From Cannabis sativa (Eukaryota > Streptophyta > Magnoliopsida > Rosales > Cannabaceae): DNA of 64,000 bases. Shown piece by piece: positions 49,926-61,363 of the stretch. Within the stretch, counting starts at the first letter, position 1. The number at the start of each line of letters is the position of its first letter. The DNA is taken from the NCBI RefSeq assembly GCF_029168945.1, contig NC_083603.1:38192396-38256395 (forward strand), read 5' to 3'. Made by a program: the position numbers and the translations under genes. A model generated the notes under the pieces. It searched no databases and was not told the origin of the DNA. It saw only the letters and a list, made by a program, of their open reading frames with translations.

Positions 49926-52900
49926 TATTTAAAAAGAGTTGTATTTTCTTTGATTCTCTTTATTTATTCTATTTATTTTAAATATATATTTATTTAATTA
50001 AAATTTCCAATTTAGAATGAAAAATTCTAAATATAAATTTTAGTTTAATATTTATAAATTTTACTTAGATGGATATGAAAATAACATGAATTAAGTTGTT
50101 ACAAAATTAATTTAAATTCATTTACAACTCAAATTTAATTTTCTATAAATATATATTGCATTTCGAAAAATTAAAGTTTTTAAGAATACAATTTTCGAAA
50201 AAATGCATATTAAAATAAAAAATAAATCCTGGAAAAATTATTCTAATTTAGTGTTGGCCCAAAATTAATTAATAAAATTAATTTACAACAAAAATATAAT
50301 TTTCCTATTTAATTAAATATATAAGAAAAATTTCAAATATTTAAGTATGATGATGAAAATCAACTTAAATATTAATTTTCTATTTAATTAAATACACTAG
50401 AAAAATACTTCAAGCAAAAATATCATCTATCTAGATTTTCCTTTGACTAATTAATTCAATTTCTAATAATATACTTTAATTCAATTTATTTTAAATTAAT
50501 CAATTAATGAAAAAATCATTGATTTAAGTTGGTCCAAAATTAAAATAAATAATTTACAACTTTAATCTATTTTTCAAATAAAATTCGAAATTCCAGCATT
50601 TAAGAAATGCAGTTTCGAAATTTGATTAATAAAATAAAGAAAAAATATATTTTGAAAATTATTTAAATTTAGTTGAAAAAATAAATTTCATCTAAAAATA
50701 ATTTTCTATTCAATTAAGTGTCATGAAAAAGAAATATTTAAGTATCATGATGAAAATCAACTTAGATATTTAATTTTCAAATTAATTAAATGTATTAAAT
50801 TTAAGAAATAAATAATTAAGTGTAGAGAAGGCTTAATTATTAATCTCTAGTTTAATACTAGGAAAAAATAAATTGTACCAAAATTAATTATTTAAATAAT
50901 TAATTTCACAATGTATAATATTTTCCTATTTAATATTAGAAATAATAAGTAGTCTAGAAATAATCTAGAAAATATCTTATTTGACTAAGTATCTTTTCCA
51001 CAAAATTTGAAAAAATATCTAATTTAAGTTGTATTAGAAAAAATCTAGAACTTAAATATTTTCAAATTTAAATTTAATTAAATATCAAAAATTAAGTTGT
51101 AACCACTTAATTTAAAAATATTCTTTTTAAATTAATATTCGAAAAGATATTAACCTAAAAAAAATATCTAAAATATTCCATTTTAAGTTAATATTCGAAA
51201 AGATATTAACTTAAAAAATATCTAAAGAATCTTAATAACCAATGCCTAAAATTCCTCAACTTAATTTTGAAATTTTAAATCCAAAAGATATTTAGATTTA
51301 AGTTGGTTAGTTGTAGATAACTAAATATCAACTTAAATAGGAATATTTAATGAAAAATTTAAATTAAGCTCCAGAAAGAATCTAGATGGTTATAATTCTA
51401 TATTTAATTAAATACAAGAAAATACATATAGTTTAGCTTAGAATAATTTTCTTAAATTAATTTCAAAATAAATGAAATTAATTATGTTGCTAATCAATTT
51501 TATTAGGTTAAACTAGTTTAATTAACCTAGTACAGTTATTCAAATCAGGCAAATGGGCCTTCACAATTGGGGTGGTTCATGTGAGGGGGTGTTGGGTTCA
51601 GTATGTCGTACCCACTACTATGGCTTCCAACTCTCACACAAGGCCCAAAAGAGAGGAATTTAACCTTAAAATGAACAACTGTTATTAATTGAATAGGCCT
51701 AAAAACTAAATGGGCCTAAATAAAATCTATCAAGAACTATGATATTTTATTTAGCAACAACAACCTATATGCATCTATAATAAAATTAAACACATAGGCT
51801 CACACAGGCACACTTTGGATGGGTCCTATCATGTTGCTAGGTCATACACAGATGAAAGAAGTTTGCAAATATACCTGTTACAAATTATTATCTTGACCAA
51901 GGGAGCCATCAGATCATTAGATCTGGCAAAAAGTAACCATGGCTATTTTCAATCAAGTAATAATAGGTTTTCAAAACTTACAAACAAGCTAAAACACATA
52001 CTCCTGCAACAAGGTTAGCTGGATAGTTGGATGTAGGATTTATTTAATTTTAAATTAAATTATTAATTTTGAAAATAATTAATTAAATAAAATAGTTTTC
52101 GAAAATTTTTAAAAAAAATTTGAAAAAATTCGAAATTTAAAAAAAAAAAAATTAAAATTAAACCTACAATTTTGAAAAATTAGGTTTCAACCAACCTAAA
52201 TATCATTTCAAAATTTGCTAACTACTTTTAAAATTTAAATGTTATTTTATAAATAAAAATTAAATAAAAAATTAAAAAAGATAAATGAATATCTTTTTCA
52301 GATTTTAAATGTAATTTAAATAAATAAAATAACAAAATTTAAAAGTTAGCAAAATATCTTACATCTTTTTAAAATTACATGATTATAGTTATCTTATTTT
52401 AAATTTAAATCAGGTCAAATTATTTAAAAAAAAAGATTTAATTTAAAAATTTAAAATCTGACCTTAAATTTAAAAATAAGATAAGATATAATCAAATTTA
52501 AAAATAAGATAGATAATTAAGCAAAAAGATAGATACTAACTATTTTCAAATTCAAATTACACTAATATCTTGAATTAAATTTAAAAAATATTAAATTAAT
52601 TCAAAATGATAATTAGAATTGAATTAGGAATAGTGTAATAGTATAAATATAGAACTATACAAAAAATCGGAAGTTAATTCCATGAAAAAGCATGAAAAAA
52701 CGAAGAAAAACGAAAAAATTGTGAGCTGTACGGACAGTTTTCGCGATCGTAGGAAAATTTAAGCACAGCTCCGATTTTTTCGAATCTTCAAAAAATCATA
52801 ACTAATTCAAATTAAATCGAAATTGAGTTCTGTAAAAAAGTAACTTGCTTAATTTTTTCCATACTATCCAATAAAAATAATTCCAGAAACAGAATCGCAA

Positions 52901-53029
52901 TTATGTTTCACAAAAATTTACAAACATCAATCAATCATCAAATAACACTCAATACAACATGATACCATCCAAAAACAAACAAACAATCGTTATAAAGTCC
53001 AAATTTCTTGCATGTAAATCAATAACCAT
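49926..53029 (-). other. AT-rich noncoding leader of H
   Basis: No gag or protease. The hairpin cassette is at 52723-52771 with stem GAGCTGT/ACAGCTC (52723-52729 with 52765-52771) and TCGCGA in the loop. The GGGCCTTGTGTGAGAGTT island is at about 51630-51650 on the minus strand. Confidence 0.62.
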
Positions 53030-53042
53030 GGCTCTGAGGTCA
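53030..53042 (-). other. Primer-binding site of H
   Basis: Minus-strand TGACCTCAGAGCC, two bases from the 5' LTR; initiator-Met type. Confidence 0.8.
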
Positions 53043-53044
53043 GT

Positions 53045-54938
53045 TGTTGGAAATTATTTTACCAGGATCTTAGATCTACTCACAAGTATGTTTATTAACA
53101 CCCTAAATATGAACTTTCTAAAACGATGAAATAAACACATATAAAGTTTAGGAAACCTTACATTGGGTGCAGCGGAACATAATGACTCCTTCCGTTCAGA
53201 TATTTAGCCCTTGATTCCTTTCTGTAGCAGAGCATTATCAATATCTGAACCTGGATCTCTTTCTCTGAATCTTTGATGCTAAAACACCTTTTGCTGAATG
53301 TCTTTCTTCACGATCTTCCTCACTATGATTGAGGTATCACTTGCTGTGTGTGGGCACTACTCATACACTAAGGATTTCGAAATTTGAGAGGGAAGAAAGA
53401 GAGAGTGGGTTCGGCCAAAGATAGGGAGAGAGAAGGCTCGGGTTTTTCTGATTCAGAAAGTGTCAGAAGAAAGTGTAATTTTCCTGAAGCCTTCACTAAC
53501 TATTTATAGCATTCCACTAGGGTTAGGTTTGAATTATTTGGCATTAAAATAATGAAAATATCAGAGGGAAAAACCCTACAAAAGTGGCCGGCCCTACACA
53601 GTGGATTTGGGCCTCACTTTTTGCACATTTGCAGTTTTATCTTTTCTGCATCTGATTTTCTCAAAAACGCCAATTTTCAAATTCAACAATTTTAATGCCA
53701 ATTCTAACTATTTAATAACTATAAATAATTATTAAATAATATTGTCATTTATCATATTTATTAATTAAACCATACAAAGTATCATAATTAACAAATATGC
53801 CCCTATAAACTCTTTCTTTACAATTTCGCCCTTACTTAGTGAAAATTTCACAAATAGACATAGTCTAATTTGAGAATTATAATTGATTAATCAAAACAAA
53901 TTATATGAGTCTTACAAGCTATATTATCTCAAGTAGTGCGGGGACCATGGGTCTATATAACCGAGCTTCCAATAAGTAGATCAAGAATTTAGCACTAAAA
54001 TTCACTAACTTATTAATTCTTCGTTGAATCCACGCATAGAACTTATTATTGCACTCTCAGTATATAGAATGCTCTATATGTTCCACCATATATACACATC
54101 ATTAGTTATCCATTGTTATAATCCTAATGTGATCAATGATCCTCTATATGAATGATCTACACTGTAAAGGGATTAAATTACCGTTACACCCTACAATGTA
54201 TTTATTCCTTAAAACACTTGACCCCGTATAAAAGATATTTCAGCTTATGTGAAATGAGTACTCCACCATTTATGTTCGTTTGGTCAAGCTCGAAGGAGAT
54301 CATCCTTTGCCTACTATTCGCCAGATAGAAGCTATAGATTCCATGTTTATGATAGCGCTCCCACTCAATTGCACTACCGTGTTCCCAAAATGTACGTATC
54401 ACCCTAACCTAAAAGTAGGCTTAACTAACAAATCAAAGAACACGAATACCCTCTCGAGATTGAGCCTAATCATATCTGGATTAAGATCATTTGATCTAGG
54501 ATCAACTAGGCGATATTGACTTGAATAGATATTACGGTAAGTTTAATAAATCTAAGTCAAAGTTCAATATCGGTCCCTTCCGATGCATACTCCATGCATC
54601 CAACCAGAGCTTTACTTTAACCAATGCTCTGAAAAGAACATAGCAGTTCTCCAAATGCAAGTAAACTCTGTTGTAGATTATCATATCAGTAAAACCCTAT
54701 GTCTGATAAATCTAGGAAACTTTATTCACATAGTCATGTTTACTTTCCAATGTGTTGACGGCACAATAAACAGGATCAAGTATGTGAAAAGGGTTTCAGA
54801 TGAATTTATACATTATGTACATATAATCATGAAATAAATCATGTGAACCATGCAACATTATATGTTATTTCTGATCTATATTAATAAGTAAATCTGATTA
54901 TATTGAAATGAGTTTTATTTAGGGCATAAAACCCAACA
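53045..54938 (-). repeat. 5' LTR of Copia element H
   Basis: 1894 bp, TGTTGGAAATTATTTTACC to GGGCATAAAACCCAACA on the plus strand. TATAAATA (minus) is at 53501-53508, about 456 bp from the LTR end. Confidence 0.94.
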
Positions 54939-56215
54939 CTTATGCCGGTCATATCCCCTTGGCACCACGGGAAAAAATCTGGTGCTGTCTTTAATGTTTC
55001 AATGATCTTGCTTCTTTCCTCTAGCTCTAGGTTCTTTCCTAGACGGATAACCTAAGTGGAGTCGAGGTCACACACACTACTTCCTCGGTGTCCTCCATAG
55101 GTTCTACAGTTGTTTCGGATCCTATGCGGGGATCCAACTCGTCTTGCTCCATGAATCTTGGCTCTTCACCCCTGTAAACTACTAATACTGACAGGTGCAT
55201 TGCGACGTTGTAGCATTGTCTCGCCTCTCCTTGGTTTTCCCTCAATGTTCCCACTCCAGCTTCTCGGGTAGAGAAATTGAGGCATAGGTGCAGGATGGAG
55301 GTAATCGCTCCAAAATCTACTAAGGTCGGTCGGCCAAGGATGGCATTGTACACTGTTGGGCAATCTACCACAACAAAGGTGTAGTATTTGAAAGTGCTTT
55401 GTGGGGTGTCTGGGCATAGGGTGATAGGAAGCCGCACTTTCCCCATTGGGATAAGCATTGTTTCGTTAAATCCTGTGAGTTGGGAGCCGCTGGGTGACAA
55501 ATCCCTGTCCGTGAGCCCTATTGCCATGAAGGCTTCTTTGAACAATAGATTCATGGAGCTCCCGTTATCTACCAGTATCCTTGTCACGACCTTATTGGCG
55601 ATGGGAGTCTCTATAATCAGAGGATCATGGTGAGGGAAACGCACTGATTTTGCATCATCTTCTGTGAAAGTGATAGGTTGGTCCATGAGTCGGGGTCTTT
55701 GTGCTGGGAGTTGAGTGATTTCCCATACTTCATTGTCTTTTATGGCCCCAGCGTAATGCTTTAGTTCGTTTCTAGTGGTTCCTCCGATATGAGGCCCACT
55801 GGAGATCATGGCCACTCTCCCATTTGGCCGTGGTGGTAATTCGGGCACCTGTGGAGGGAGTGCTCCTCCGGGGGGTACACCGGCTACTTGTTCTCCGGGC
55901 ACACCCCCATGTCCTCCTTGAGGTAAAGGGCCTCCTGCTGGAGCTGGGGTTAGATGGGGTAATCTGTTCTTGATCCATTCATACAAATGACCTAATCGAA
56001 TTAGGTTCTCGATTTCGTCTTTCAGGTTCTTGCACTCATTGGTGTTGTGGCCAATGTCGTTGTGATATTCACACCTTTTGCTGGGATCCCTCCGGGAGCT
56101 ATCTCTATACAGGGGAGGAGGCTTCCGATAATGCATATTCTGCCTGGTGGCAAAGTATACACGCTCCTGTGTATCTGTAAGCTCCGTGTATTGAGTGTAT
56201 TGAGGGGTATATACC
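54939..56215 (-). pseudogene. Ty3/Gypsy gag zinc knuckle, protease and pre-RT linker of G
   Basis: Numbering from the Met at 56136, a frame of about 365 codons has the zinc knuckle CEYHNDIGHNTNEC (Cys22, His25, His30, Cys35), followed by the EIENLIRLGHL helix typical of plant Gypsy gag. A Pro/Gly-rich spacer follows, then an aspartic protease with active site ILVDNGSSMN (Asp190) and the late motif YNAILGRPTL. Toward 55060 the frame breaks (a TAG and a shift). The linker continues to 54939 with a GKNLELEERSKIIETLK-type segment normally found before RT. The 5' side is frameshifted against the gag core near 56215. Confidence 0.9.
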
Positions 56216-57152
56216 CCCTCCGGTGCCGCTTATCCTCAGTTCGGGTGCTGCCCTTCGAGGACCTTTGGGACAGGGTTTGGACACTCATCCCCGAGGGATT
56301 GCCCATGGGTGCCCCAAAGTGTGATGATGCAGGACTCAGGGAGAGGCTTTGATTATATCCTGGGGTAGCGGAGAATTGTATTCTGCTCATTTCAGGAGTG
56401 GTCGGAGGCAGGGCTCCCGAAAGCTGTGCTCTAGGTGCATATCCTGATACTCCGGTCAGGTAGTATCCTCCGTAAGCCACTATTTGGGCTTCTTCCAAGT
56501 TGTTGTACTTTTGGACCCTTTTTTGGAAATCTTGGAGATTAGCTGCTCCCTCTTGTTGTAGTTCATTCCAGAAAGGAGTCCCCGTGCGGATCCCAGCCTT
56601 GTGAAGGGCCAGTTGTAGTCCGTCGTCTACCTTCATGGTCTTTGAAGCCTCTTCTTTGAATCTTTTTATAAAGTTCTTTAGAGTTTCAGAAGGCAATTGT
56701 TTTATAAAGTTCTTTAGAGTTTCGGAAGGCAATTGTTTTATATTAGTCAAGGCCGCGACAAACTGTCTCCAAAAACTGACTTGTAGCTTGCTCTAGCAGT
56801 CCACTGATCATGGTTCCAACTTCTTGAACCATTCCTCAGCAGAGCCGCTCAGCGTTAGTGGAAAGCATAAACACTTTGTGTCATTGCTGACCCTCATGAC
56901 AGTCATCACTCAGGTAAACGGAAACAGATGATCACTGGGGTCTGAATCTCCGGTGTAAGTCGCCATTTCGGGCATCTTAAAGTTCTTGGAGAGCTCTTCA
57001 TCCAATATGTGCTGAGTGCATGGTTCCCGGTTCGCGCAATTAGAGTCTGAGTCATCCCCTTTTTGTCTCTGGGAGACCCTGGCAATGTCTTTGCGTAGTG
57101 TTGCCAACTCAGCCAGGATTCCCTCATTCAACGTGCCTCTGGAGATTGGCAA
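56216..57152 (-). pseudogene. Ty3/Gypsy gag core of G
   Basis: It starts with a frame (from 57152) reading FKMPEMATYTGDSDPSDHL, the usual start of the plant retrotransposon gag domain. After a stop near 56912 the next piece has FPLTLSGSAEEWFKKL, and after another stop the frame from 56750 reads ETLKNFIKRFKEEA and EAQIVAYGGYY. Two stops and a frameshift break it. A 36-bp tandem duplication (56665-56700 and 56701-56736) repeats KQLPSETLKNFI in frame. Gag forms the cytoplasmic particle in which reverse transcription occurs; this copy cannot be whole. Confidence 0.88.
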
Positions 57153-57284
57153 CGCGTATTTCTTTTTAACAAGATGGTTTCTTAAGTCACCAGGCTTTTC
57201 ATTGATTTTCCGTCTTAGGTCAGCTGGAGGGTATCTTCAATTTCCCCCCCTCTCCCCAGGCTCTTGGTGCACGTATATGCTCGT

Positions 57285-57869
57285 TCAGTCCTCTCGATTC
57301 TGAGGGCCAAGACTCGCTCGAGGGAGCTTGCCCCTCTGCGGACCTTTCCCTTTCGGGAAATTTGATTGAACTTTTTGCAGATCCTGGGCCTTCTTCTTTC
57401 TCCTTGGGATCGAAGTTGGATTTTTCTCAAGGTTTTCCTCGAAAGGGTATCGTATAAGGCTTGGTTCCCTGGTCTTGGGCTTCTGAGTACTTGATGAGGA
57501 CTCTTTTGGTGTTTCCTCTAGTCCTGCTGGGATGTCCTTGGGGTGTATATGTATCCCCGCTGTATCCATGGCTTTTCGCATGACAACCATTACCTCTTCC
57601 ATCCTTTTATTCTGTTCTTTTTGAGCAGCAAGTTTGACTTCATGATCAGCCACCTTTTGCCTTAAGACCAGCAGTTTCGTATAGCTACCTTCATAGTAGG
57701 TGTCGTACCCTTCGAAGTTTTCTTTGTATACCTCATCGTTTGCCTCGTCTCGTTCCTCAGAACCCACATTTACTCGTGAGGCCACTTCTTCACCTTTTGG
57801 GTTTTGAGCATCCGGAGGAGGACGGGGCTGACGTGTATTGTTTCGAGTTTCTACCATTGTTACTCTCAC
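57285..57869 (-). pseudogene. Gag N-terminal region of G
   Basis: A 194-codon frame. The likely native start is the Met at 57857 (MVETRNNTRQ), since many plant Gypsy gags begin MVETRN. A charged coiled-coil stretch (KVADHEVKLAAQKEQNKRME) follows, then Pro-rich and basic segments. The frame ends before the gag core at 57152, so a shift lies between. It begins about 60 bp downstream of the LTR on the minus strand. Confidence 0.85.
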
Positions 57870-57927
57870 TATTTGACTGTTGTCTTTTTAACGATGCTTC
57901 CTTCAGCTCTCCATGAAAGCACCAAAA
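57870..57927 (-). other. 5' leader and primer-binding region of G
   Basis: On the minus strand the LTR end CAACA is followed by TTTTGGTGCTTTCATGG. TGGTGC is the only TGG close to the LTR, so it is the likely primer site. I cannot name the tRNA. Confidence 0.6.
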
Positions 57928-58686
57928 TGTTGATCGAGATTTTCGGCAACCAATTAAATGATATAATGAGGAGAGCTATGGAAGCATTAATGCAGGTGAT
58001 TTTTACGTGGTTCAAGCATTAATGAGTCGTAGTCCACGAGTCTTTGTTATTTATGAGAGTTCTTATACAGAGAATATTCTTGGTGAATCTCTATCTCTCT
58101 TCTTTACTCCCTTCGATTCCTTAATCGATCGATCAATCCCTTTTTCCTTCTATTTTTGGGTATTTATAGTCTTTTTGTAAGGATCACCAGAAAAGGATCG
58201 CTTGTCTCTAAGTGTTAGCCACTTAGGGGCACAAATTCCTAGCTGATATAAAATAGGGCATACATGACCTACACCGTAGGTATCTTAGGGATTAGGTGAA
58301 AATAATCTTTATCCTTCCTTGATTGATGTGATTCTTCATAATGGAGTCGTCACTAGACTCGTCGATTATCGTGTAATCGCCGTAAAAGAGGCTTACGCCA
58401 TCTATCAAATCCTTTTATGGGGCATCTGATACGTTTCCCCCATGCCACATTAAATGTGATGTGACTGCTCGAACGGGCTCTTCTTCTCATTAGGAGATGC
58501 ATTGTTACATTTCTAGCTCCCGGAGAGTAAAGGCGTGCTTTATGCTCCTCTCCGAGGGGCTCACTCATTGAGATGCACTTTTCTGTCCATTTAAGACTTA
58601 GCCAATTTTTGTTTGTGAGGTGCTCTTAAAATCTACGTGTCACACGCAGCCACTGCCACGTATTTCAGGAAAAATCACAAGCAACA
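57928..58686 (-). repeat. 5' LTR of Gypsy element G
   Basis: 759 bp. On the plus strand it runs from TGTTGATCGAGA to AAGCAACA, and its outer flank is TATAT. The inner end is fixed by the PBS and gag. The outer end is inferred from TG...CA ends and the similar layout of J's LTR: both have a TATA box about 230 bp from the inner end and the same CGTGG/CCACG hairpin. Confidence 0.75.
58161..58168 (-). promoter_or_regulatory. TATA box of the G LTR promoter
   Basis: Minus-strand TATAAATA, 233 bp from the LTR's inner end; J has its own at 229 bp. Confidence 0.65.
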
Positions 58687-59643
58687 TATATGTTTTACAT
58701 ATTATTATTATTGTCTTCTTTTATTTCATTTGATGGGATACAATTAAGTTTTTTCTATTTCTCATTAACACAATAATACTTAAATATTACAATTTTTAAT
58801 AAAATTTCTCTAAAATACTAAAATATCTACCGTAAACCAATTATTTAAAAAACTATATCTAAATAAATATATATAACGCGTTTTACTTATTATTATATAT
58901 AAATCATCATATACATATTCATATTTTTCGTTCTCATCCTAAAACCTACTCTTCATTCATGGCAAATGCTTTGTTTTTTTTTTTTGTTGTTCTCCATTCT
59001 ATAATTATTTTTTTATTAATTTTTTTCTCTCTCAGTATAGTTTTATGATATATTTTGTTATATGCAATGTCATTATTTTACCTCTAAGTATTGTATATAT
59101 TAGTATATATGCCCATAATATTAGGGTCTGGATTTTTAATTTTTTCAAAACAAACTATTATTACGACTTTTAAAAATTTAAAATCAAATTAGACCATTTG
59201 AATAATCAAACCAAACCAAATCACACAATCCTCTTAAGGAAAAAAATAACTGTAAATTATCTATTTTTTTTTTCTCTCTTTTCAATTTTCATCCGTATTT
59301 GTTTTTAATTTTTAAATATATTTTCTATAACTAGATTTCAAAGTAATAATTTTTTTTAATAGAATGTAAACAATTTATATGTTAATAGTTCTGTTTTCTA
59401 CTATGATTTTAAATTATTAGTTATGGTTTTTAATTTATAGTTATCATAACAACAGTAGTTAGTTAGTCCAAAACTTTTTTTTTCATATCGTCCCCTGTTG
59501 TGCTACATATATTCACTTTCTTTTTCCTTCAATATATATGTATATGTATTGTATTTATTAAGTACGTATATGTATATGTATTATATTTATTAAGTATGTA
59601 TATGTATTATATTCACTTTAATTCACATTATAGTATATATATT
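58687..59643. other. AT-rich DNA between G and J, with a minisatellite
   Basis: No gene or element boundary recognised. Poly-T runs lie near 58974 and 59260. At about 59541-59610 a unit with TATATGTATT and TATTTATTAAGTA repeats about 2.5 times, with starts at 59541, 59573 and 59599. This may be the only host DNA in the window. ATATT (59639-59643) is the left flank of J. Confidence 0.6.
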
Positions 59644-60568
59644 TGTTAACGCAGATTTTCGTTAACCAAATTTGAGCCTCACAATGATAATTCATCACAG
59701 AAAAAATAAAATCTATAGAAAAATAGAATATGAACACCAGATTTTTTACGTGGTTTTGCAGTTAAAATTCTGCATAGTCCACGAGTCAATCTTATTCAGA
59801 TTTGTGAGCACTTTTTTTAGGGCCTCCTTCATAAGAAATTTTTTTCATCCCCTTTTTGAGATTGTTTGCCACTATTTATAATTGCATAGTGGTAGTTAAT
59901 TACAAAGCTAACCAGAATATGTTTACAGTCATTATCCCTAAAATCGTGGGATCTGATTACATATCACAAAATGTAAATGCGGTGTATGATTTTGAAAATC
60001 ATATAGCTGTGATTTTCCTGCTTTTACTGGGTCAAAGATATCGTGTATTAAACACGTCTTTAATTGTTGAATCTGGAGATATCTCGATAGAAACTTGATT
60101 GTACTGATCCAAATGTCGAGCTGGAACCATTCTTCTTTCCGAGGTCGATAAGATATGTCTTACGTCGATCGTAGGTATACAGAAATCTTTTGACTTGCCA
60201 GGGTTATGAGCCTCGCTCCCGTTAGTTGGATCAAACTATAAGAAGTTTCTTCGTAGCGAGATGGTCATCTCGCATTCTTGTTCCTCGAGCCGATCTGACT
60301 TTTACACTTAGTTTGCTTATTGCAAGCTAAGGTATGTGATACTTTTCTTCGGTGCCTCGCTATTCTCCTTCAGTGACATATGGTTTCTCGTTAATACACT
60401 AAGTGCCAGTTAGTACATTGATTCCTCGCCTAAGACCTTACGGTCAGCGGGTTACAAATATACTCTGATACTTACGCAACAAATGAGTTATTCTATAAAT
60501 AGATATTGCACCGATTCACATTCCCTTTATTTTGACACGTGTCCTCCAGCTGAATTTCTGGTATAACA
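59644..60568 (-). repeat. 3' LTR of Gypsy element J
   Basis: 925 bp. On the plus strand it runs from TGTTAACGCAGA to GGTATAACA, with a PPT adjoining the right end. TATAAATA (minus) is at 59873-59880. Hairpin arms CGTGG (59749-59753) and CCACG (59779-59783) correspond to those in G's LTR. Confidence 0.82.
59873..59880 (-). promoter_or_regulatory. TATA box of the J LTR promoter
   Basis: Minus-strand TATAAATA, 229 bp from the inner LTR end. Confidence 0.6.
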
Positions 60569-60580
60569 ATTGCCCCTTAA
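60569..60580 (-). other. Polypurine tract of J
   Basis: Minus-strand TTAAGGGGCAAT directly before the LTR start TGTTATACC. This fixes the LTR boundary and the orientation. Confidence 0.82.
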
Positions 60581-60779
60581 AAAGTTCTTTTTAGTAAAAA
60601 GAGCTTTTTAATAATTACGTAGGGCATTTTCGCCAAATTTCTTTCTTAGAAAGGACGCCTCCTTTGATTCTGGCGGTTGTATGGTTTCGAAGATCATTAT
60701 GAATCGCCTATTCATATTCTGCACGATTCCCAGCCGTTATATTTCTTAATCTTTGGCTTTCTTGTCACTGAACTTCATG

Positions 60780-60787
60780 TATAAAAG
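60780..60787 (+). promoter_or_regulatory. TATA box of the antisense transcription unit in J
   Basis: Plus-strand TATAAAAG, 45 bp before the first ATG of the antisense ORF. It runs against the retrotransposon's own direction. Confidence 0.5.
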
Positions 60788-60831
60788 GACGGCTCAAGCT
60801 TGTCATTTTTCACAAACCTTCTGGCTCTTTA

Positions 60832-61290
60832 GTGAAATCCATTTCCAGAATGGATTACTTCCTTCCTGCCAAAATGTCTCTTCTGAGTTCAGAAGTTTAT
60901 CTTTCCAAACTCATAATACCTAGATGCACCAACCATTTTCCATTTATTCCTACAGACTTTAAGCCTCAACTGAAGCCTGAAACGATGGATTCCAAGTCTG
61001 TGGAGCTTCCGGCCAATCCAAACCAGGGGAACCCCATAGCCTTCCATGGCCGATCCTCACAAGTGATCCCAGAGTGTATAGATCTTATGAGCAATCTCGA
61101 AGGTCCTCCTCAGGCTGATGAAGAATTCCAGAGGAAGATTGGCATGGTTTTAGGTGGATCTGGGAAGGAAGTTCTTGTTGTTTCGATCAGAGAATCCAGC
61201 ACACCCAAGACCCTACCCTGTGCCAGGAGATCTTTGCGTCAGCCTCTCTCCAGTGTTGAGAAATTTCCTAAGGTTGGGAAACAGATCTGA
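60832..61290 (+). CDS. Antisense ORF in the 3' region of element J, unknown function
   Basis: A 152-codon frame on the strand opposite to the element, between its integrase and its 3' LTR. The first ATG follows a TATA box by 45 bp; a second Met (MDYFLP) lies 18 bp further on. The protein has no motif I know, no signal peptide or membrane helix is obvious, and the middle is rich in Pro and Ser. A second frame (61154-61363) overlaps its end and finishes DDEGNEVFAEIKALYV, so the true C-terminus may use a frameshift or splice. Some Tat-lineage elements carry an antisense ORF in this place; that is the basis for calling it. An AT-rich stretch after about 61500 could hold the polyadenylation site. 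Confidence 0.45.
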   Translation: MKSISRMDYFLPAKMSLLSSEVYLSKLIIPRCTNHFPFIPTDFKPQLKPETMDSKSVELPANPNQGNPIAFHGRSSQVIPECIDLMSNLEGPPQADEEFQRKIGMVLGGSGKEVLVVSIRESSTPKTLPCARRSLRQPLSSVEKFPKVGKQI

Positions 61291-61363
61291 GCTTCAAGAA
61301 ATGGGATCCTTTGATGATGAGGGGAATGAGGTCTTTGCAGAGATTAAGGCTCTCTACGTGTAG

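Larger units (their letters stand above)
44901..54938 (-). mobile_element. Copia element H inserted in the pol region of G
   Basis: Bounded by CTTAT at 44896-44900 and 54939-54943. Removing the element and one target copy joins the pre-RT linker of G in frame. 3' LTR 44901-46732, internal 46733-53044, 5' LTR 53045-54938. LTR and internal sequence are closest to C, in opposite orientation. It is the only structurally complete copy without a nested insertion, yet its pol is decayed. Confidence 0.95.
1..58686 (-). mobile_element. Ty3/Gypsy element G, host of the nest (partial, broken)
   Basis: Read on the minus strand, the parts come in the order LTR (58686-57928), gag, protease, RT, integrase (1277-429), which is the Ty3/Gypsy order. 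The element is split by Copia element H between protease and RT and by Copia element A inside the integrase, and has lost the RT catalytic part, RNase H and the integrase zinc finger by deletion at 44417/44418. Gag, protease and pol all carry stops or frameshifts, so it is inactive. The 3' LTR would lie left of base 1. A Tat-like assignment rests on the gag zinc-knuckle style, the linker before RT and a possible antisense ORF near the 3' end; it is an inference. Confidence 0.85.

Noticed and set aside
9952..54519. Other recurring 60-90-codon frames in LTRs (for example 9952-10215, 20201-20464, 33102-33356, 46377-46631, 54583-54837)
   Set aside because: LTR-internal chance frames on either strand, not conserved at protein level between subfamilies.
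55388..57303. Plus-strand frames over the gag/protease of G (55388-55633, 56047-56352, 57016-57303)
   Set aside because: Shadows of the gag and protease frames on the other strand, with no own motif.
58353..58568. Minus-strand frame within the 5' LTR of G
   Set aside because: U3-internal frame with no conserved motif and no counterpart in the LTR of J.
58687..59643. A possible host gene between G and J
   Set aside because: Very AT-rich with homopolymer runs and a minisatellite; no frame, splice pattern or RNA gene signature could be supported.
59672..60098. Two plus-strand frames in the 3' LTR of J
   Set aside because: Chance frames in an LTR, running against its promoter, with no motif.
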